Positions 18,986 to 27,915 of a stretch of DNA of 64,000 nt are shown here, in pieces. The stretch spans positions 1 through 64,000 of the forward strand of contig NZ_MLBG01000005.1 in assembly GCF_001936595.1 (NCBI RefSeq). Reading direction: 5' to 3'. This stretch comes from Desulfovibrio sp. DV. GTDB lineage: Bacteria; Desulfobacterota; Desulfovibrionia; Desulfovibrionales; Desulfovibrionaceae. The first letter of the stretch is position 1. Each line of letters opens with the position of its first letter. Position numbers and translations under genes: made by a program. The notes under the pieces are model-generated. The model was not told the DNA's origin, searched no databases, and saw only the letters and a program-made list of their open reading frames with translations.

Positions 18986-19888
18986 TTAGCGATGATTGAA
19001 AACAGGCGAGCCGACGCCGATAAAGAAATCGAACTGCCCAAAAGACAGGGCGAAGGGAATTTTGTAGGCCGCGCCCACGGACTTGAGGCTGCCGCTGTGC
19101 TTGTATTCCGGGGGCAAAAGCTCCAGTTCGACCCATTCGTTGGACAGCTTGGAGAGGTACAGGCCATTGTGGACGTTCATGAACTCGCCCAGCGAATCCT
19201 TGGCCACCTCGTCCATGCCGGACACGGCCATCTTGGCGAAGCGGGAGGCAAATTCAGCCATGGCCGGCTCAGGTCCGGCAACACCGGTGAAAAACTTGAA
19301 GCGGCCTTCGATCTCCTGGTAGATCAGGCAGTCGAATTCCTCCAACTGGACCTTCCGGGCTTCCTCCAGCAGGATATGGTCATCAATAAAGCGGACCAGA
19401 TTGCGGACGAACAGGGCGAAATAGTCCACGTACATCTTGGCGTCGCCAAGCTCGGGCAGGTGCACCAGGGCCTGGGTGACGGTGTCGATGTCGTTGGTTT
19501 TAAGCGCCTCGAACTCCTTGGCCGAAAGCCCGGAATCCTTTTTGTAGTCCTCCAGGTAGCTCTCAAAGGTCTCGAAGGTCATGATGCCCTGGTCGATAAG
19601 GGCCTGGCTGATAAACAGGTGGCGCTTGTTTTGCTGGCCAAGCAGGACCGAGAGCTTCTCCTGGTCAAGGATGCCCCTATCGATGGCGATCTCGCCGAAA
19701 CGCTTGTCGATCGTGGATTGCAGGTTGTGGACCTCTTCAACCTGGGCTGCGGTCATGTACCCGGCGTCGATGGCCAGGACACCCAGTTTGACGCGCACGG
19801 AATCCTGCAACGCCAGCACGTCCCGCATCTGCTCCAGGGTGATGCAGCCGCGTTTGCGCAGGTAATTCCCAAAAAACTGACTGAACAT
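18986..19888 (-). CDS. CheX-type phosphatase with four tandem MshEN-like repeats
   Basis: 300 residues. The C-terminal half (about 190-300) is CheX/CheC-like: D231-x3-E235-x2-N238 matches the catalytic signature, with prolines at 259-260 where the family has one. The N-terminal 115 residues are four 24-residue units at 5-28, 34-57, 63-86 and 92-115, each separated by exactly five residues. The first three keep Gly at positions 3 and 10 and end in Gln. The 24+5+24 pattern is that of MshEN cyclic-di-GMP-binding domains. By inference the protein dephosphorylates the neighbouring CheY-like regulator under control of a nucleotide. AAGGAG eight bases upstream fixes the start. Confidence 0.85.
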   Translation of the reverse strand: MFSQFFGNYLRKRGCITLEQMRDVLALQDSVRVKLGVLAIDAGYMTAAQVEEVHNLQSTIDKRFGEIAIDRGILDQEKLSVLLGQQNKRHLFISQALIDQGIMTFETFESYLEDYKKDSGLSAKEFEALKTNDIDTVTQALVHLPELGDAKMYVDYFALFVRNLVRFIDDHILLEEARKVQLEEFDCLIYQEIEGRFKFFTGVAGPEPAMAEFASRFAKMAVSGMDEVAKDSLGEFMNVHNGLYLSKLSNEWVELELLPPEYKHSGSLKSVGAAYKIPFALSFGQFDFFIGVGSPVFNHR

Positions 19889-20063
19889 GATACACACTCC
19901 TTGAAAATATCGGCCAGACCGCTGGCCAAATGGCCGTATTGCCGCCACACCATCGTATTCCCCGCGCGACTTATGGTCGCATGCTGACTCCTGCACTGCG
20001 TGCGCAATATCCCGGGAGCCAACCCGGCCTGTCTGAAGGCGAAGCCCCCGCGGCAGCCGGCGG
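19889..20063. other. Intergenic spacer before the CheX-type gene
   Basis: The 175 bases between the PilZ gene and the CheX-type gene hold the AAGGAG ribosome-binding site of the latter. No terminator is visible, so co-transcription of all four minus-strand genes is possible, but a separate promoter here cannot be excluded. Confidence 0.4.
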
Positions 20064-21014
20064 CTAGCCCGCCTTTCTCCTGGCCCCGGGCTCGGACGCA
20101 CAACCGCAAGCCGAGTCCTCGCGCATGATGAGATTCTTTTTCAAATCCCGGTAATATTCCAACTGGTAGGATTGCAGGAGCTTGAGCAGTTCCAGGCAGC
20201 CCTCGGCCCGGACATCCCGCCAGCGGGCCTTGTGGCCCCTGCCCAAGGCGGAAAGAAATTGCACCCCGACCTCGGGACAGGCATCGGCATCGTCGGGCAC
20301 CCGGGAGTTGCTGACCTTGGCGATAAACTCATAGCCGTGCTCCTGGTCCGGCTCCTGCCCCGGAAAGGAGAGCCTGGCCAAAAGGCGACAGCCTTGTTCC
20401 AGCCACTCCATGTGCTCCTCGAACAAGGGCCTTGGCAGGGCCAGGCGCATGCCGCCTGCCGAGATGTTTTTCAACACCGCCTGCACCGCGTCCGCCTGAT
20501 CGGTCAGTTCAAGCAGCAGGCGTTGCTCCACCAGCCGGGACTGGCTCTCGTTCTTGCTTTTGCTCACACCCCAGACCGACAGGCTGGGCAGATGGCGCCG
20601 GTGCAGTTTGAGGCGGATGTTGCGGCGTTGTTCGAGGACCGTGATGCTGGCCGGCATGGCCACGGTGATGGTTTTCAGGTCACCGTGGATTTCGGTGATC
20701 CGCCCTTGAAATTTGTGGAGCCTGGGGAACTTGTCGCTGTGGGTCTGCAGGAGAAAGCGGAACGGGAACTCCTGTTTTTCCCATATTTTGCAACAATTGT
20801 GATTGGGTCCGCGGCAGGCCAGGACCACGCTGTTGCCCTTAACCCCCTGGCAAACCATGTAGCGAAACGGCTCCATGGCCTTGTCCGGATCGATCGTCAG
20901 CTGGAATATGGCCTGCTGTTGCGCCGCCAGACCCAGGAGATTTGCCGCCATGGGGTCGGGCCTCTTTTGCCTGGACGAAAAAAGCGAAAGCAAACGCTTT
21001 AAGGAATCGTACAT
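20064..21014 (-). CDS. PilZ domain protein with YcgR-like N-terminal region
   Basis: A 316-residue predicted cyclic-di-GMP receptor. The PilZ signature is complete: RRNIR at about 130-134 and NISAGG about 55 residues later. The N-terminal 125 residues have the YcgR-type flanking beta-domain (FQGRITEIHGDLKTITV at the junction). It lies directly upstream of the CheX/receiver/kinase genes on the same strand, which suggests a link between cyclic-di-GMP and that phosphorelay. The second ATG is chosen because GGAGG sits eight bases before it. A decayed copy of part of this gene is found at 30222-30341. Confidence 0.9.
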   Translation of the reverse strand: MYDSLKRLLSLFSSRQKRPDPMAANLLGLAAQQQAIFQLTIDPDKAMEPFRYMVCQGVKGNSVVLACRGPNHNCCKIWEKQEFPFRFLLQTHSDKFPRLHKFQGRITEIHGDLKTITVAMPASITVLEQRRNIRLKLHRRHLPSLSVWGVSKSKNESQSRLVEQRLLLELTDQADAVQAVLKNISAGGMRLALPRPLFEEHMEWLEQGCRLLARLSFPGQEPDQEHGYEFIAKVSNSRVPDDADACPEVGVQFLSALGRGHKARWRDVRAEGCLELLKLLQSYQLEYYRDLKKNLIMREDSACGCASEPGARRKAG

Positions 21015-21208
21015 CTCCATCGCCTCCGCTCGTCAGTCGGAGGATGGTATAGGGGGTGAATATTGCGGACCGGTGAAAAAAAAGTGACCGATCAAAATGA
21101 CCTGCAATCTCTATAAAACCCCTCTCCCCCGGTGCGGCAAAACCGGCGAATGCCCTGGCCGACAGGCCAGGCGCACAGAAGCCCCGGCCCGGCCTGTCGG
21201 CAGGAACG

Positions 21209-21231
21209 AAAAAGCCGCCTCAAAAGGCGGC
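21209..21231 (-). terminator. Intrinsic terminator downstream of ClC gene
   Basis: On the minus strand GCCGCC-TTTTGA-GGCGGC is followed by TTTTTCG. It lies 41 bases after the stop codon of the ClC channel gene. Confidence 0.8.
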
Positions 21232-21271
21232 GACGGCCTGTCCCAGGCCAACAACGACAACGGGGGGAGTC

Positions 21272-22576
21272 CTACCCGATACGGACGCCACGCCGGGCAA
21301 GCAGCGTGTAGGTTGCATAGGAACCGGCAACGGCAAAAAGCAGCGGATAGAAGAAATCATGGGCAAAGTGCGTGAACTCAAAGGCCAGCACCAGGGCGGT
21401 GACCGGCATATTGAGCGAGGAAGCAAGGAACGCTCCAGCGCCGATGATGGCCAGACTGGCCGGCTCGATGGGGGGCAGGGCAAGGTTCCAAAGGCCGGCG
21501 CTCATGGTGGCCAGCATGGCCCCAAGGGCCAGGCTTGGCGTCAGCAGGCCGCCGGCAGCGCCGACACGCAGGCTGGCTATGACAAAAAAGAATTTGAGCA
21601 GGAAGAGCACTGCGGCCAAATTCGGGGAAAGGGCATCATAGAAACTGAGTTGGATCGGGCCTCTGCCGTTTCCCAACAGTTCCGGGTAGGGAATGGCCAG
21701 TGTGCCGAGCAGGACAAAATGCACCAGGCACAAGACGATCATGCGCCAGTCTTGCGGCGCATGACGCCTTGCAGCCGCTGCGCCTCGTGAAAAGGCAAAG
21801 GCGGCCATGCCCAACAACGGCCCCATCACCAGGGACCAGGCCACAAGGGAAACGGAAATCGTTTGTTGCGAAAAATGGTATTGGGTCGCATCCCCCAATC
21901 CAATCCAGGCAATCATGGACGCGATTCCGGAGGTGGCCATGGCCGGCAGCACCGCCGAGAAGCGAAAGGTCCCAAGCAGCACTTCCAGCGTAAAGAGCAT
22001 CCCGCCAACCGGCACGTTGTACACGGCGGCGAGTCCGGCCCCGGCTGCAGAAGCGACGAGAACCCTGGATTCCTGGCTGGTCAGGTGGGCAAACTGGGCA
22101 ATTTTTCCGGCGCAAACGGCTGCGAGTTCCCTGGGCGCGACTTCCCGGCCAAGCGGCGAACCGAGGGCCACGGTGACAATCTGCAACAGGGCATGGCAGA
22201 TTGTGGCAACGACAGGCATCCGGTGGTCGTCGTGAGCCTCGACCGCCTGCGAAATGGAGACAAGGGGCCGGCAGAACCGGCGAACGCTCCACCAGCCAAG
22301 GCCGGCGACAAGCCCGCAGACTCCAAGCACAACCACCCGACGAAAGGGGGCGGCATCGGACACGCCCTGCAAAAAGCTTTCTGCCCCATGGGGCTGGTAC
22401 ATGTCATAGCCAAAGGCAATATGCTGTATGGCATGCAGCAGCAAAGCCAGACCCATGCCGCCGAGGCCGGCAACAATGCCGGTCACTATGGTCACGCCCG
22501 CAAGCACGGGAAGGGATGAGCCGTGTTCTTTGGGGGCAGCACTGCCGCTTCGCGTCATCACCATAAAACGTCCCAT
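21272..22576 (-). CDS. ClC-family chloride channel/transporter
   Basis: A 434-residue inner-membrane protein with about ten hydrophobic segments and ClC landmarks: GSPLGREVAP in place of the usual GREGP filter loop, with the gating glutamate kept, and GGLLTPSL for GxFxP. It moves anions across the inner membrane as a channel or H+/Cl- exchanger; the altered filter leaves selectivity open. It has no C-terminal CBS domains. No strong ribosome-binding site precedes ATG 22576, so the exact start is unsure. It is followed by an intrinsic terminator. Confidence 0.88.
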   Translation of the reverse strand: MGRFMVMTRSGSAAPKEHGSSLPVLAGVTIVTGIVAGLGGMGLALLLHAIQHIAFGYDMYQPHGAESFLQGVSDAAPFRRVVVLGVCGLVAGLGWWSVRRFCRPLVSISQAVEAHDDHRMPVVATICHALLQIVTVALGSPLGREVAPRELAAVCAGKIAQFAHLTSQESRVLVASAAGAGLAAVYNVPVGGMLFTLEVLLGTFRFSAVLPAMATSGIASMIAWIGLGDATQYHFSQQTISVSLVAWSLVMGPLLGMAAFAFSRGAAAARRHAPQDWRMIVLCLVHFVLLGTLAIPYPELLGNGRGPIQLSFYDALSPNLAAVLFLLKFFFVIASLRVGAAGGLLTPSLALGAMLATMSAGLWNLALPPIEPASLAIIGAGAFLASSLNMPVTALVLAFEFTHFAHDFFYPLLFAVAGSYATYTLLARRGVRIG

Positions 22577-22611
22577 GCCTGACTGGAATAGGGCCCATAG
22601 CGGGACCGAGA

Positions 22612-24585
22612 CTAAAAGCTGTAGCCCAACGACAGTTGTCCGCCAAGCCCGGCGCTGCCTGCGCCGTCGCCGACAACGACATTGCCCCTGGCCTCCAGGC
22701 TGAGGGCATGGCGTCTGGCCGTGATACCCAGGCCGGCCGTCAGGAGATCGTGGCTGTCAAAGGCCGATTTCTGGCTCACGGCGAAGCCGTAGCGCGTTCC
22801 CGTGCTGGCGACCTGGGGATTGCCAAGATAGCGCTCATAGCGAAGCGTGGCCGTGGGCGCCAGGCTCCAAGCGCCGAGAATCTGCGGCTCAAGGGCTGCG
22901 TCGAGGTCAAGCAGGAGGCTTGCGGCGGTATTGTCGAGGCCATGGACGCCAAGCGCCGCTTCACTGCCGCTTTCCGTGAAAGCGCCAAGGGTCTGGCTCG
23001 TCACCCGAACCCCGGCCTGGGGCGTGAGCGTTACCGGCGAAAAAGCAATGACATCGCCCAAACCGGCCAGACCGCTGAAAAGAGCGCCGTTGGCCTGTCC
23101 GCTGGCGGCTCCCAGGCCGCCGCCCAGGGGGCGGTTGCTTCGGTAGTCCACCCAGCCGCCATCGACCCGCCCCACCACGTACGGACCGGCTTCCAGGCTC
23201 GAAAAACCGTAGCGCCCGCCGAGGGTGGCCATAACCGTATTGACCGTGGCCGTGGCCGCCGCACTCTCGACCGTGCCGGAGGTGTAGCCAAGCCCAAGGC
23301 TGGCACTCCCCCGATCACTTAAGCGGGAGGTCGCGCCGATAAGCGTGCCGGCGCTGCGTTCCGTGCTGGGGGAAATACCCGCCCGGCCCTGTGACCAGAA
23401 GCCGCTGCCCATCCCGGCCAGCCACATCCGGGCCTGCCCCGGCACGAGTTCCCGGCTGTCCGTATAGGGCGCGAGGGCCGCATCGATCCACCGGGGCTGG
23501 CGCAGCAGATACGAGGCCGCATCGGCATGGACCTGGCCGCCGACCTGCCTTTGGACGCCGCCAAGGGTGCCGGCGTCCACGGAGGACTGCAGATAGTAGT
23601 TATAGGCGGTATAACGGCCGGACAACGAGGAATTCTGCAAGGCGTTTAAGAAGGCTGCGCCGGAAGCATCATTGCCGGAATAGACGGTTTGTCCGGGCAG
23701 TATGGCATAATTGACCATCTTGCCCCGCAGCACATAGATGTCTTCCAGACTGAGGCCCAGGCCCTGGATCAGGTAGCCGTACATGGAGCCATACGAAGCC
23801 GTCACCTGATCGAGGGCCGCCTGGAGATACCCGGAATTGACGCCGAAAAGCGGGGTCAGGTCTACGCCGCGCAGTTCCGGAACCGCCGCCGCCAGGGCCG
23901 CCGCCTGGGCATCGATGGTCCCGGCCAGATAGGTATTCGAGGCCAGATAGTCGTTTAGGAGGGTGGTCGAAGACACGCCGGCAATGCTCTCCAACAGGGC
24001 CGCCACCCAGCCGGTGCGGTCCTTGCCCATGGAACAGTGGAACAGATCCGGGCCGGTGTCATGGGCCAGGGTCAAAAGGACGGTGCGAAAACCTTCCCGC
24101 TCGACCGGATTGGTCACAAAGGTCTGATAGCCGCTCTGGCCGACACTGAGGAGAGACGCCAGGGAGACGCTGGACGGGAGCATGGACGGCATGCTCGACG
24201 TGCCGATGACATTGATGTTGGTATAGACGGCTCCGGCCGGCACCACGTCGGGTGTCGCGCTGATCTCCGCAGGGGTGCGCAGGTCGATAACCCGGCCGAT
24301 GCCCAGCCCTGAAAGGGTGGTCCAATCCGCGCTGTCCAGGTCAAGGACATTGGAACGATAGAACACGCCGGTACGCATCACGCCAAAGTTGCTGGTCAGG
24401 TTGGCAAAGCCGGTCCCGCCGGCACTGGCCGAAATACCGGCAATATCCCTGAAGTTCTCGGCTGTCGTGAGAATCGGCGTGCCAATGGCCTGCTGCGCCG
24501 AGGCCGTGGCCCAGGGCAGGCAGGCGCCAAGGGCCAGAGTACAAAGGACACGACGCACCCCGACAAGCATTGTACACAGAGACAC
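22612..24585 (-). CDS. Tyrosine-phosphatase-like autotransporter
   Basis: 657 residues joining two usually separate modules. After a signal peptide (ending ATASA-QQ) comes a phosphatase domain of the Y_phosphatase3 type (LipA/MptpB-like): NFRDIAG, IDLRTPAEI, and the P-loop HCSMGKDRTG with nucleophile C184. The last 270 residues are an autotransporter beta-barrel with alternating small/aromatic strands ending LSLGYSF, the terminal Phe expected for Bam insertion. The enzyme should sit outside the cell or in the outer membrane and hydrolyse phospho-protein or phosphoinositide-like substrates. GTG 24585 with GAGG eight bases upstream is preferred to ATG 24570. First of four exported hydrolases on this strand. 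Confidence 0.87.
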   Translation of the reverse strand: MSLCTMLVGVRRVLCTLALGACLPWATASAQQAIGTPILTTAENFRDIAGISASAGGTGFANLTSNFGVMRTGVFYRSNVLDLDSADWTTLSGLGIGRVIDLRTPAEISATPDVVPAGAVYTNINVIGTSSMPSMLPSSVSLASLLSVGQSGYQTFVTNPVEREGFRTVLLTLAHDTGPDLFHCSMGKDRTGWVAALLESIAGVSSTTLLNDYLASNTYLAGTIDAQAAALAAAVPELRGVDLTPLFGVNSGYLQAALDQVTASYGSMYGYLIQGLGLSLEDIYVLRGKMVNYAILPGQTVYSGNDASGAAFLNALQNSSLSGRYTAYNYYLQSSVDAGTLGGVQRQVGGQVHADAASYLLRQPRWIDAALAPYTDSRELVPGQARMWLAGMGSGFWSQGRAGISPSTERSAGTLIGATSRLSDRGSASLGLGYTSGTVESAAATATVNTVMATLGGRYGFSSLEAGPYVVGRVDGGWVDYRSNRPLGGGLGAASGQANGALFSGLAGLGDVIAFSPVTLTPQAGVRVTSQTLGAFTESGSEAALGVHGLDNTAASLLLDLDAALEPQILGAWSLAPTATLRYERYLGNPQVASTGTRYGFAVSQKSAFDSHDLLTAGLGITARRHALSLEARGNVVVGDGAGSAGLGGQLSLGYSF

Positions 24586-24800
24586 GTTACCCACCTCGTT
24601 TGTTGCGATGTATCCGTTACGCCAATCGGGCCGGAGGCCTTCCCCGGCCTGACGCCCTGGCCCTGCGGCGCTCTTTGCCGCCGCCACGTGGCCGGCCTGT
24701 CAGCACAGCTTTTTCCAACATGCGCCCCCCACCCCGCCCTAACTTTGGCCAATGACGCCGCCTCACAGGCCGGGGTCGGCGTTTGGCCACGGCGCGGCGC

Positions 24801-26534
24801 TCAGGCTCCGGTTGCCGCCGGGGCGGCTTTGGCCGGCATCGGCGTCCCGGATGCCGCCAGTTTCGCCTGCATCTGCGGGCTAAGCGGCACCACCAGTTCC
24901 CCATTGTAGGTGCCGGTTGGCAGGTAGGGCATGGGGTTGGAGGAAATCGCCGGATTGACGATAAGCTGCATGGCGGCCACGGCATGGGAACGGGACACGG
25001 CGGCCAACGACCCGTCCTCAAGCTGGGGGCCGGCATTGACGGTCACGATGGAAACCGTGCCGTCGCTGTTGCGCACGATGTCGAAAGTGCGAAACTGCTG
25101 GGGGAAGTCGCGCAACGAGGCGGTCTCGACCTGCCAGAAGCCGAGTTCCGGACGGGTCTGGTCCGGGGAGGGAAAGGCAGTGACCGTGTTGTAATGACGA
25201 TGTCCGGCGATCCACAACAGAAGATTGGGATAGCTGTGGAGCTTGGCGAAAAGCGCCTCTTCCGTGACATAGGCCTTGTCCCACCAGCTCATGAACGCGC
25301 CCGGCTTTTCCACGCCGATGGGGATGTGGGCGGCGATAATCATGAGCTTGCCCTCGGCCTGCCCCGCATCCAGTTCGCCGACCAGCCAGTCCCAGCGCTT
25401 CTTGTCCACGCTGCCGTGCCAGAGAAAGCCCCGGCCGGAAAAGTCCTCGTTTTGCTGGGTGTCGTCCAGGACGATGACCTTAAGCGGCACGTCGGCTTTG
25501 GGCTCGAAGCTGTAGCAGGCAAAGTCGGCATCGACATTGGCCTGGGTAAAGCCGTGCCCGACCGGTTGGGAGGAGGTCTTCAAAAATTCGCCCATCCACT
25601 CCCGGCGGGTCAGGGGCCGGCGGTCCGGGTCCGGGACGACCTTGGGCGGGCTGGCAAAGTCGGTCACCGGCCCGGAATCGATCACCGTGCCGTAAGGGGT
25701 GCCGCCGTCGATGGTCCCCATATAAAAGCCCCGGCTGTCCATGCCGTCGACCAGGATGTTGCCGAGGTTTAAGACCGTATCGCCGAGGCAGGCCTGACGC
25801 AGATAGTCGTCCACCGGAGCCGAGCCCAGCCAGAAGTGGTCGTGGTTGCCAAGGGCCTGGTACCAGGGAATGGACCGGTGGAGCCCGGCGGCCTGGAAGG
25901 GTTTTTGATAGTCGATGGTATCGGCCCCGGCATGGTCTCCGGAACTGGGGGTGATGGGCTTGCCGTCCAGGATGTCGACGTACCAGCGCAGTTCGTTGTA
26001 GAGCGTGCTGTTGCAGGCATCGCCCAGGGAGATGCCGAAATCGATGGGGTCCTGGGCATTGAGGGCGTTTATGGCCTGCACTGCCGCGTCAAACACCTGG
26101 GTGGTATAGAGCATGACCGGGGAATAGGCCGAGGAAATATGCCGCACAAGGCCGAGGCCGATCAACTGGGCCGGCGACTGCTTGTCCGTCAGATGGATGT
26201 CGCTGATGGTGAAAAAGCGGATCAGCCGCGCCGCCCGGGCCGCGCCCTGGCCGCTGTAGCCAGACGGCATGAGGTCCAGCCTTTTGGGGCAGTCCAGCCC
26301 CGGGGCAAACGTAAAGACGCCATAGCCATACCGGGCAAATTGGCCGATGTCCGTCGGCGACAGGGCCGGGGACGCGGCAGGCACCGGGACGGCGACCACG
26401 GTCCGCTCCAGGCTGGTCCAGGGAATGACCGCTGCGACCGCCGGTTTCGGACCGGGCATGGCGTAGACGCCGCAGGCAATGCAGGCCGCGCCGGCCGCGC
26501 CGGTCTTCAAAAAGGCTCTTCTCGACATCGCCAT
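24801..26534 (-). CDS. Tat-exported calcineurin-like metallophosphoesterase
   Basis: 577 residues. The N-terminus has a Tat motif (SRRAFLK) and a hydrophobic segment, so the folded enzyme with its metals is exported. Calcineurin-type blocks are ISDIHL (first metal), SLGDACNS in place of GDxxD, ALGNHDHFW (GNHD), IIAAHIPI and WIAGHRHYN (GHxH). It should hydrolyse phosphomono- or diesters in the periplasm; the family resembles a long uncharacterised TIGR03768-like group. The C-terminal 40 residues are Ala/Pro-rich. GGAGA precedes the start. Flanked on the same strand by other exported phosphatase genes. Confidence 0.9.
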   Translation of the reverse strand: MAMSRRAFLKTGAAGAACIACGVYAMPGPKPAVAAVIPWTSLERTVVAVPVPAASPALSPTDIGQFARYGYGVFTFAPGLDCPKRLDLMPSGYSGQGAARAARLIRFFTISDIHLTDKQSPAQLIGLGLVRHISSAYSPVMLYTTQVFDAAVQAINALNAQDPIDFGISLGDACNSTLYNELRWYVDILDGKPITPSSGDHAGADTIDYQKPFQAAGLHRSIPWYQALGNHDHFWLGSAPVDDYLRQACLGDTVLNLGNILVDGMDSRGFYMGTIDGGTPYGTVIDSGPVTDFASPPKVVPDPDRRPLTRREWMGEFLKTSSQPVGHGFTQANVDADFACYSFEPKADVPLKVIVLDDTQQNEDFSGRGFLWHGSVDKKRWDWLVGELDAGQAEGKLMIIAAHIPIGVEKPGAFMSWWDKAYVTEEALFAKLHSYPNLLLWIAGHRHYNTVTAFPSPDQTRPELGFWQVETASLRDFPQQFRTFDIVRNSDGTVSIVTVNAGPQLEDGSLAAVSRSHAVAAMQLIVNPAISSNPMPYLPTGTYNGELVVPLSPQMQAKLAASGTPMPAKAAPAATGA

Positions 26535-26677
26535 GGTTTTTCTCCGATGGGGCCGTAGGATTTCTGTTTGGATGCCACGCCCCAGAGCATGAAAAGCCCC
26601 CGGAAGCCGGCAGCAACGCCGCCGGGCTGCCCGCAAACCGGCCGGCTCCTGCCCTCTTTCGCGGCGGCTTGCCCGCC

Positions 26678-27705
26678 TTATTCCCAGGCGAAAATGCGCT
26701 TCCAGTCCTTTTGCATGCTGATGACGACCCAGCCTCGTTGCGCTGCTTCCGCCATCAGGGAATCAGGGAACGTGCCGACCTTGGACTGGGCGCCGTAGGC
26801 GTATTCCCGGGCGGCGTCATCGTGGTGCACGAGCATCATAAGGCGCACCCCGCCGCCGGCCTGGGTGTATTCGAGCATCTCCTTGTCTCCGTCCGAATTG
26901 CCAAACGCGGCCTGGGGACGCCGGCCGACCATGAGCTGGATGCCCTCGGGCTTGCCCGGACCGACATTGTTGAGCAACAGCCGCGGCTCCTCGGTGAGGA
27001 TCGGCTTGCCCTTGGCGTCATAGCTGAATTTGGTGGCATTCATGGTGCCAACCACCTGCTCGGGCGGGATGCCGTAGACCGGTTCGGCGTAGGCGCGCAA
27101 AAAATCCTGGCCGCCGCCGGTGACGAAATAGGTCTTGTAGCCATTTTGGCGAAGGAGCTGCATCACTTCGAGCATGGGCTGGTAGACAAGTTCGGTGTAG
27201 GGACGATGCCAGCGCGAATCCCGGGCCGTTTCCAGCCACTGCCGCACCTGCCCCCCAGCTCCTCCACGGTCATGCCGGTCATCGTGGCGGCGTAGACCTT
27301 CACGATGTCGCTCATGGGCAGGCCAGCCAAGCGCTCCAGACTGCCGGACAGCACGGACTTGAAGGGCTCGGTGTCGGCCAGTTCCGGTTTCTCCTGGGCC
27401 AGCGCCCGCAGCCGGGCCAGACAGTAGAGCATCGGCGTATACATGGGCTGCTCGACCCAGGTCGTGCCGTCCTGGTCAAAGGTGGCGATGCGCTCGTTTG
27501 GCGGGACGTAGCCCGGATTCGAGGCATCGGTGGTGGTGCGCACAAAGGCCAGGATCGCCTGTTTGGCCGGCCCCTCGTTCCAGGATGGCAACGGGTCGGG
27601 CTGGGCCAGGGCGGCAGTGGCGGCAACAAGCAGGAAGCACAGGACCAGGGCGGCCTGGCGATATGGGAAAAGAGCCACACGCAAAGGCGTCAACCGGGTA
27701 GCCAT
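26678..27705 (-). CDS. Exported HAD-family phosphatase, frameshifted at C6 run
   Basis: A haloacid-dehalogenase-type phosphatase with signal peptide (LVLCFLLVAATAALAQ). HAD motif I is FDQDGTTW (DxDGT), motif II is in YFVTGGGQ, motif IV is FGNSDGDKEM. The gene is split: residues up to VEELGG read in one frame and the rest, from VRQWLETARD to IFAWE, in the -1 frame. The break is at a run of six C on the plus strand (27251-27256); a seventh would restore one 342-residue protein. GGAGGA lies before the start at 27705. It is probably a periplasmic acid phosphatase like its neighbours. The break may be a sequence error or a real null allele. Confidence 0.83.
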
Positions 27706-27915
27706 GATATTCCTCCACTTGGATTGGTGATCGCCGACAGCCGGAGACCGGGCTAAAACAGTTCGGGAGTAATTGGGATGATGGACACTTGTGCGGGTCG
27801 CGGCCACGGCCGCAACCCGCGTAAGCAACCCGCCCCAAACGCCCCCTGCCCGATGCGCTGGCCGCAAGCGGGTCCGGCCAGTCCGGGGCAGGAAACCGAC
27901 CGGACCAACCAGAAA

